This document shows, piece by piece, positions 49,796 through 54,944 of a stretch of 54,944 bases of DNA. The translations under genes were made by a program, and so were the position numbers. The stretch covers positions 1 to 54,944 of the forward strand of contig CAZPMK010000009.1 of NCBI GenBank assembly GCA_964587915.1, written 5' to 3'. The number at the start of each line of letters is the position of its first letter. Position 1 is the first letter of the stretch. The notes under the pieces were generated by a model. That model had not been told where the DNA came from, searched no databases, and saw nothing but the letters and a program-made list of their open reading frames with translations. Source of the DNA: CAG-177 sp964587915. GTDB lineage: Bacteria > Bacillota > Clostridia > Oscillospirales > Acutalibacteraceae.

Positions 49796-50395
49796 ATGAT
49801 TCAGCAAAGCAAAATAAACGGCTTCATCAAGTCGATAACCGATGTTGCCGAACAAAGAAAAGCGAGGATAGATGCCGAAACGGACGATATCCTTGCGAGC
49901 GAAAAGAAACAGCTTGAGCTTGCCGCAAAAAAGGCGGCAGATGAATATTACAGGGTCAAATCCGCCGGAGTAAAGCTGGCGGCGGGACGGAGAATATCCG
50001 AAAGCTCGGCAGAATACAGAAAAAAAGTATTTGAAAGAAGAAACGAAATAGAGCGGACGGTATTTTCGAGAGTTGAAAAAAGGCTTGCCGAATTTACCGA
50101 AAGTGAAGAATACAAGGAATTTTTACTTGAAAGTGCACGCCGAATAACGGCGGAATTTGACGGCGGTACAGTAACCTTTCTTCTCAGAGGAGAGGATATG
50201 AAATACGCCGAGCTGCTGTGCAGTGAAATTGACGGTGCGAGGGTGCAGGAGGATTCATCGGTGCGTATAGGCGGACTTCGTGCAAGAAGTGCAAGTCAGC
50301 CCTTGCTTGTTGATGATACGCTTGACGGCAGATTGAAGCAGCAGACACGGTTTTTCGAGGAAAATTCGGGGCTGTACATCAGCATGGGACTGTAA
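49796..50395 (+). CDS. ntpE: V/A-type ATPase subunit E (peripheral stalk)
   Basis: 199 aa. Long N-terminal helix (about 1-105, rich in Lys/Glu/Ala) and a C-terminal alpha/beta domain with GGLRARSASQPLLVDDTLDGR, the typical subunit E ending. It pairs with the G/H subunit to make the stator stalk on top of subunits A and B. ATG behind GGTGAG. Confidence 0.9.
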   Translation: MIQQSKINGFIKSITDVAEQRKARIDAETDDILASEKKQLELAAKKAADEYYRVKSAGVKLAAGRRISESSAEYRKKVFERRNEIERTVFSRVEKRLAEFTESEEYKEFLLESARRITAEFDGGTVTFLLRGEDMKYAELLCSEIDGARVQEDSSVRIGGLRARSASQPLLVDDTLDGRLKQQTRFFEENSGLYISMGL

Positions 50396-50409
50396 GAAAG
50401 GAGCGGATT

Positions 50410-52161
50410 ATGTCCAACACTATCTTCGGAATCAACGGTCCCGTAGTCACGGTTGCCTCCAAGGATTTTTCCATGCAGGAAATGGTCTATGTGGGCAATG
50501 AAAGACTTGTCGGCGAGGTAATTTCAATTGACGAAAATCTCACGACGATTCAGGTCTACGAGGTGACAACGGGCTTAAAGCCGGGTGAACCGGTTGTGGG
50601 TACGGGCAGTGCAATGTCCGTAACGCTCGGTCCCGGAATAATCAAAAACATATATGACGGCATTCAACGCCCCCTTCGCAAAATAGCGGAAAAGAGCGGC
50701 GAATTTATCGCAAGAGGCTGTACCGCCGACGGAATCGACCCCGACACTCTGTGGGAGGTCACGGTCACGGCAAAGCAGGGAGACCGTCTTTCTCAGGGTG
50801 AGGTGTATGCAACCTGCCCCGAAACGCCGTCGATAACTCATAAAATGATGGTGCCTTGGGGAATAGAGGGCACGGTTACCTTTGCCGCAGAGAGCGGTCA
50901 CTATACGGTAAATCAGAAAATCCTCGAAATCACGGATGACGGCGGGCGTGTTCATGAGCTGACTCTTTGCACGAAATGGCCTATAAGAACGCCGAGACCC
51001 GTTGCAAAACGCCTGCCCTGCAATGTTCCCTTGATAACGGGACAGAGGGTCATAGACACTCTTTTGCCCGTGGCAAAGGGCGGAACGGCGGCAATCCCCG
51101 GCGGCTTCGGTACGGGAAAAACCATGACACAGCATCAGCTTGCAAAGTGGAGCAATGCGGATATAATCATCTATGTCGGCTGCGGCGAAAGAGGAAACGA
51201 AATGACGCAGGTTCTCGATGAATTTGGCGAGCTTATCGACCCGAGAACAGGCAAAAAGCTGACCGACAGAACCGTGCTCATTGCCAACACCTCAAATATG
51301 CCCGTTGCGGCGAGAGAGGCATCCATATACACCGGCATAACTCTTGCCGAATATTACAGAGATATGGGCTACGATGTTGCAATGATGGCGGATTCCACCT
51401 CACGCTGGGCGGAGGCGTTGCGTGAAATATCGGGCAGACTTGAAGAAATGCCTGCCGAGGAGGGCTTCCCCGCATATCTTCCCTCAAGGCTTGCCGCTTT
51501 TTATGAGAGAGCGGGCAGAGCCGAGACCTTGGGCGGCGGCGAAGGCTCGGTTACCGTCATCGGAGCGGTATCTCCGCAGGGCTCTGATTTTTCGGAGCCG
51601 GTTACGCAGAACACGAAGCGTTTTACCCGAGTTTTCTGGGCACTCGACAAGTCTCTTGCATACGCAAGGCATTATCCCGCAATAAATTGGACGGACAGCT
51701 ACAGCGAATATGCGGGCGAGCTTACGAATTACTACAACGAAAATGTTGATATTTCCTTTATGGAATACAGGCAACGCCTTTTGTCGCTTCTTCATGAGGA
51801 AAGCAAGCTCATGGAGATAGTGAAGCTCATCGGTGCGGACGTTCTTCCCGATGACCAGAGGCTTATAATTGATACGGCAAGAGTTGTGCGAGTCGGCTTC
51901 CTGCAACAGAATGCCTATCACAAGGACGATACCTACGTTCCGCTCAAAAAGCAATTCCTGATGATGAAAACGATACTTCATCTTTACGAGCGGGGCAAGG
52001 AGCTTACGGCGGCGGGCAAGCCGGCAGCAGGAATCGAGAGGTCGGGCATACTTGAAAAGCTCATCAAGATGAAATACGATATCCCGAATGACAGGCTCGA
52101 TATGTTTGATGAATACATTGCCGAAATTGATTCGGTTATTGATGCTCTTTCGGCAAAATAA
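50410..52161 (+). CDS. ntpA: V/A-type ATPase catalytic subunit A
   Basis: 583 aa, normal length, ATG behind AAAGGAG. P-loop GGFGTGKTMTQHQLAKW, GCGERGNEMTQVLDEF with the catalytic Glu, DSTSRWAEALREISGRLEEM and AFYERAGRAETLGG. Contains the roughly 90-residue non-homologous insertion that separates A from F-type beta. ATP hydrolysis or synthesis takes place here. B follows after 14 bp. Confidence 0.98.
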   Translation: MSNTIFGINGPVVTVASKDFSMQEMVYVGNERLVGEVISIDENLTTIQVYEVTTGLKPGEPVVGTGSAMSVTLGPGIIKNIYDGIQRPLRKIAEKSGEFIARGCTADGIDPDTLWEVTVTAKQGDRLSQGEVYATCPETPSITHKMMVPWGIEGTVTFAAESGHYTVNQKILEITDDGGRVHELTLCTKWPIRTPRPVAKRLPCNVPLITGQRVIDTLLPVAKGGTAAIPGGFGTGKTMTQHQLAKWSNADIIIYVGCGERGNEMTQVLDEFGELIDPRTGKKLTDRTVLIANTSNMPVAAREASIYTGITLAEYYRDMGYDVAMMADSTSRWAEALREISGRLEEMPAEEGFPAYLPSRLAAFYERAGRAETLGGGEGSVTVIGAVSPQGSDFSEPVTQNTKRFTRVFWALDKSLAYARHYPAINWTDSYSEYAGELTNYYNENVDISFMEYRQRLLSLLHEESKLMEIVKLIGADVLPDDQRLIIDTARVVRVGFLQQNAYHKDDTYVPLKKQFLMMKTILHLYERGKELTAAGKPAAGIERSGILEKLIKMKYDIPNDRLDMFDEYIAEIDSVIDALSAK

Positions 52162-52175
52162 AAAGGGTTTTAACT

Positions 52176-53549
52176 ATGATTAAAGAATACATCGGACTTA
52201 ACGAAATATCCGGCTCACTTGTGGTGCTTGACGGCGTTAAGAATGTGGGCTTTGAGGAGGTTGTGCAGTTCAGCATTGCCGACGGCTCACGCCGCATGGG
52301 CAGGGTCATAAAAATTGACGGCGAGCGTGTTGTGGCACAGGTTTTTGAGGGCACAAAGGGGCTTTCTCTCACGAACACCGCAACCGTTCCGACGGGCAGA
52401 CCCATGGAGCTGGCTCTTTCGGGCGAGATGCTCGGCAGAGTTTTCAACGGTACGGGCAAGCCCATTGACGGCTTCGGAGAAATCTATCCCGAAAAGACCG
52501 CCGATATCAACGGCTCGGCGATAAATCCCGTGTCGAGAATTTATCCGAGAAACTATATTTCCACGGGAATATCCTCGATAGATGCACTTTCCACGCTCAT
52601 ACGCGGTCAAAAGCTGCCGATTTTTTCGGGCTACGGCATGAAGCACAACGAGCTTGCCGTGCAAATTGTCCGTCAGGCAAAAATCACGGGAGCTTCGGAA
52701 AATAATTTTGCAATCGTATTTGCCGCAATGGGCGTAAAAAACGATGTTGCCGATTTCTTCCGCCGTTCATTCGAGGAGTCGGGCGTGCTTTCCCGTGTCG
52801 TAATGTTCTTGAATTTGTCGGATGACCCGATAATAGAACGAACGATAACTCCGCTTTGTGCACTCACGGCGGCGGAATATTTGGCATTTGAAAAGGGAAT
52901 GCACATTCTTGTCGTGATGACGGATATGACGGCGTACTGCGAGGCGTTGCGTGAATTCAGCTCATCAAAGGGTGAAATCCCCGGCAGAAAGGGCTATCCC
53001 GGATATCTTTATTCCACCCTTGCATCGCTCTATGAGCGAGCGGGCATGATAAAGGGCTGTGAAGGCTCGGTAACGCAGATTCCGATTCTTACCATGCCGA
53101 ACGACGATATCACCCACCCCGTGCCCGACCTTACCGGCTACATCACCGAGGGTCAGATTGTCCTTGACCGTTCGCTTGACGGAACGGGAATATATCCGCC
53201 CGTGAGCGTTCTGCCGAGCCTTTCGAGGCTTATGAAGGACGGCATTGGCGAGGGGTATACGAGGGAGGACCACTCGAGTCTTGCAAATCAGCTTTTTGCA
53301 TCGTATGCCAAGGTTCAGGATGCCGTTTCGCTTGCGGCGGTAATCGGTGAGGATGAGCTTTCGCAGACGGATAAGCTGTATTTGAAATTCGGCAGGGAAT
53401 TTGAAAATCGCTTTATAAATCAAGGAATGAACGAAAATCGCACGATTGAAGAAACTCTCGACTTAGGCTGGGAGCTTCTGCGGATTCTTCCCGAAAGCGA
53501 GCTTGACCGTGTGAGCACGGAGCTTTTGGAAAAGTATTACAGAAAATAA
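52176..53549 (+). CDS. ntpB: V/A-type ATPase non-catalytic subunit B
   Basis: 457 aa, normal length. NPVSRIYPRNYISTGISSID, then LPIFSGYGMKHNELAVQIVR (degenerate P-loop with no GKT, as expected for B), AYCEALREFSSSKGEIPGRK and LYERAG. Alternates with A in the head hexamer. Confidence 0.98.
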   Translation: MIKEYIGLNEISGSLVVLDGVKNVGFEEVVQFSIADGSRRMGRVIKIDGERVVAQVFEGTKGLSLTNTATVPTGRPMELALSGEMLGRVFNGTGKPIDGFGEIYPEKTADINGSAINPVSRIYPRNYISTGISSIDALSTLIRGQKLPIFSGYGMKHNELAVQIVRQAKITGASENNFAIVFAAMGVKNDVADFFRRSFEESGVLSRVVMFLNLSDDPIIERTITPLCALTAAEYLAFEKGMHILVVMTDMTAYCEALREFSSSKGEIPGRKGYPGYLYSTLASLYERAGMIKGCEGSVTQIPILTMPNDDITHPVPDLTGYITEGQIVLDRSLDGTGIYPPVSVLPSLSRLMKDGIGEGYTREDHSSLANQLFASYAKVQDAVSLAAVIGEDELSQTDKLYLKFGREFENRFINQGMNENRTIEETLDLGWELLRILPESELDRVSTELLEKYYRK

Positions 53550-53559
53550 GGAGACGGAT

Positions 53560-54171
53560 ATGGCAGTCGGGGTGTCGCCCACAAAGGGCAATTTGATGAA
53601 AATTAAAAAATCCCTGGAGCTTGCAAAGGTAGGATATGACCTGCTCGACAGAAAAAGGAATATTCTTATCCGTGAGACAATGAGCCTTATTGACAGCGCA
53701 TCGGATATTCGCCGCAGGATAGAGGAGAGCTACGGCATTGCCTATCGAGCACTTGAGGAGGCAAACATGAGCATGGGAGCGGTTGATGAATTTGCCGCTT
53801 TTGTGCCCACGGAAAACGGACTTTCCATATCTTCACGCAGTGTCATGGGCGTTGAAATTCCGACCGTAACGCTCGATGCCGTGCCCAAGGATAATTATTT
53901 CGGCTTCCGCAGAACAACGGCAAAGCTCGATGAGGCGTATTGCCGCTTCAATGAGGCGAAGGAGCTGACGGCGGAGCTTGCTCAGACGGAAAACAGCATT
54001 TACCGCCTTGCAACGGGCATAAAAAAAGCCCAGAAAAGAGCAAATGCCTTGAAAAATATAATCATTCCGAGATTTGAACAGCAGGTAAAATCCATTACCG
54101 CCGCCCTTGAAGAAAAAGAACGGGAAGAATTTTCCCGCCTCAAAGTAATCAAGAGTATTATAGATGAATGA
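53560..54171 (+). CDS. ntpD: V/A-type ATPase subunit D (central stalk)
   Basis: 203 aa, ATG behind AAGGAGACGG. N-terminal PTKGNLMKIKKSLELAKVGYDLLDRKR and C-terminal IKKAQKRANALKNIIIPRFE, the paired helices of the rotor shaft inside the A3B3 head. Last recognisable gene of the operon; hairpin sequence follows the stop. Confidence 0.96.
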   Translation: MAVGVSPTKGNLMKIKKSLELAKVGYDLLDRKRNILIRETMSLIDSASDIRRRIEESYGIAYRALEEANMSMGAVDEFAAFVPTENGLSISSRSVMGVEIPTVTLDAVPKDNYFGFRRTTAKLDEAYCRFNEAKELTAELAQTENSIYRLATGIKKAQKRANALKNIIIPRFEQQVKSITAALEEKEREEFSRLKVIKSIIDE

Positions 54172-54199
54172 AAAAAGCCCACTCGGATATTACCGAATC

Positions 54200-54241
54200 G
54201 ACCCCCCAAAGTTAGACCAAAAATCCAACGATTGGGAGGTC
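54200..54241. mobile_element. Possible IS3-type terminal sequence or operon terminator
   Basis: GACCCCCCAA (54200-54209) pairs with TTGGGAGGTC (54232-54241) with one mismatch and encloses AGTTAGACCAAAAATCC. The wording CCCCCAAAGTTAGAC is like terminal repeats of IS150-group IS3 elements. AAAGCC/GGCTTT flank it, so it could also act as a terminator for the ATPase operon. No transposase is left. Confidence 0.45.
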
Positions 54242-54741
54242 GGCTTTATTTATACCCCTCATTTGCAATTTCGTGAATTTCGCTGAAGCAATTGCAGGCA
54301 GCCATCGCTACAATTCAAACAGAAAGTGCATACCCCTTATAAAATTGATAAAAATCAGTATTATGCTTTATGCTGAATACAACTCCAAACGGTATATAAT
54401 ACTTATTCTACGCCAAGCAATGATTTAAGGAAGTTAACAAATCTCTCAAAAAACTCTTGAACTTTAGCGAAAACTTCCTCTATCCGGCTTTCATCGCCAT
54501 CTGTGTCAAAACCGACTCCGGTTCACACTTCAAGTTTATCGGAAACGCATCATTGTTTTTCAACAGCAAAAACATCTGCCATATGGCAAAGGAATTTATT
54601 GACATCATCACCGTGTCACCTTATTGCTGCACGCAGAAAGAATCATTTAATATTCTTGATGAGGAAATAAAGAAACTCGAGCCGGAGCTTAACCCCGACA
54701 GCAGAAAAAATTCCACTCAAATTTTTTAGTAAGATTGAAGA
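54242..54741. other. Degenerate intergenic region
   Basis: No gene that I trust. A plus-strand open frame of 90 codons from a TTG (54457-54729) lacks a ribosome site. The minus strand encodes ...EVFAKVQEFFERFVNFLKSLL in an open segment ending at a stop near 54408 but with no start codon (stop at the upstream side). The latter looks like the tail of a decayed small helical protein. Confidence 0.4.
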
Positions 54742-54747
54742 AATAAA

Positions 54748-54777
54748 AAATTCCGTTCACTTTCGAGAACGGAATTT
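54748..54777 (-). terminator. Terminator of the tRNA-Thr/tRNA-Tyr unit
   Basis: AAATTCCGTTC (54748-54758) pairs with GAACGGAATTT (54767-54777); T-rich on the minus-strand exit (TTTTTTATTTC). Confidence 0.85.
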
Positions 54778-54779
54778 TT

Positions 54780-54864
<85 letters not shown>

Positions 54865-54891
54865 AAATATTAAATTTGCACTTTCAAGGAT

Positions 54892-54944
54892 TGGAGCTGG
54901 TGGACGGACTCGAACCCCCGACCTGCTGATTACAAATCAGCTGC
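54892..54944 (-). tRNA. tRNA-Thr (TGT anticodon), 5' part outside window
   Basis: Anticodon stem-loop GCTGA-TTTGTAA-TCAGC gives TGT. The 3' acceptor strand CACCAGC is followed by T and encoded CCA. The D-arm and 5' acceptor strand are beyond the right edge. The T-stem has one G-G mismatch (49-53 GGGGG against CCGTC). Confidence 0.85.

Noticed and set aside
54457..54729. 90-codon plus-strand frame near the right end
   Set aside because: TTG start without ribosome site, no recognisable domain, lies in decayed sequence.

Overview
The window looks like chromosomal DNA of a Gram-positive gut clostridium (Bacillota, probably Oscillospiraceae/Ruminococcaceae). The signs are consensus sigma-A promoters, GGAGG ribosome sites, FtsEX next to coiled-coil M23 and S41 proteins, a PucR/CdaR regulator, WalJ-RlmH, the MEP pathway gene ispE, a clostridial V/A-type ATPase operon, and glycan-use enzymes (GH38, GH2, sialate lyase, mutarotase). 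No ribosomal or other taxonomic marker is present, so this placement is an inference.

Layout. 1-2.1 kb (minus) is an accessory island: an autoregulated three-gene unit coding for an XRE-DUF3990 (ADP-ribosyltransferase-like) protein, an unknown 138 aa protein and a Fic adenylyltransferase cut by the window edge, beside a tyrosine-recombinase remnant and a tRNA-Ser. 2.7-6.6 kb is a compact phage-derived lysis cassette (sigma-region-4/XRE fusion, coiled-coil protein, BppU/fibre-like protein, amidase, XhlA-like protein, SPP1-type holin) with no capsid or tail genes. It is divergent from a LexA/CI-type S24 repressor, and an SOS-like GAAC-N4-GTTC palindrome sits inside the consensus promoter of the lysis operon.

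6.6-12.1 kb (minus) carries the division/envelope block ftsE-ftsX-M23-S41, preceded by a PucR-type regulator; the S41 protein seems to have lost its catalytic Ser and Lys. 12.7-15.4 kb (plus) is murA, walJ and rlmH. 15.4-18.5 kb (minus) holds a LysM-G5-M23 peptidase and rfbD. 18.7-22.9 kb (plus) is hisK-ispE-GH38. 23-25.5 kb (minus) is alaX plus a CPA2 antiporter. Then come a membrane protein, nanA, a large unknown membrane-anchored protein, hflX, a phosphoesterase, a strongly expressed 60 aa microprotein gene, and the pair murL-murD2, whose products make D-Glu-containing peptidoglycan precursor by epimerising after L-Glu addition. lacZ, ybaK, a lipoprotein gene, tRNA-Gly and a tyrosine phosphatase follow.

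39.9-43.8 kb (minus) is a two-component system with an HtrA protease. galM and a 36 aa Asn/Gln/Lys-rich microprotein precede a nine-gene V/A-ATPase operon, G-C-I-K-F-E-A-B-D (45.6-54.2 kb). The end of the window holds a probable IS3-type remnant, tRNA-Tyr and a truncated tRNA-Thr.

The two stretches most likely to be underdescribed systems are the XRE-ART/138 aa/Fic unit and the orphan lysis cassette with its SOS-like switch. Functional statements rest on recognising motifs by eye; no database search was run.
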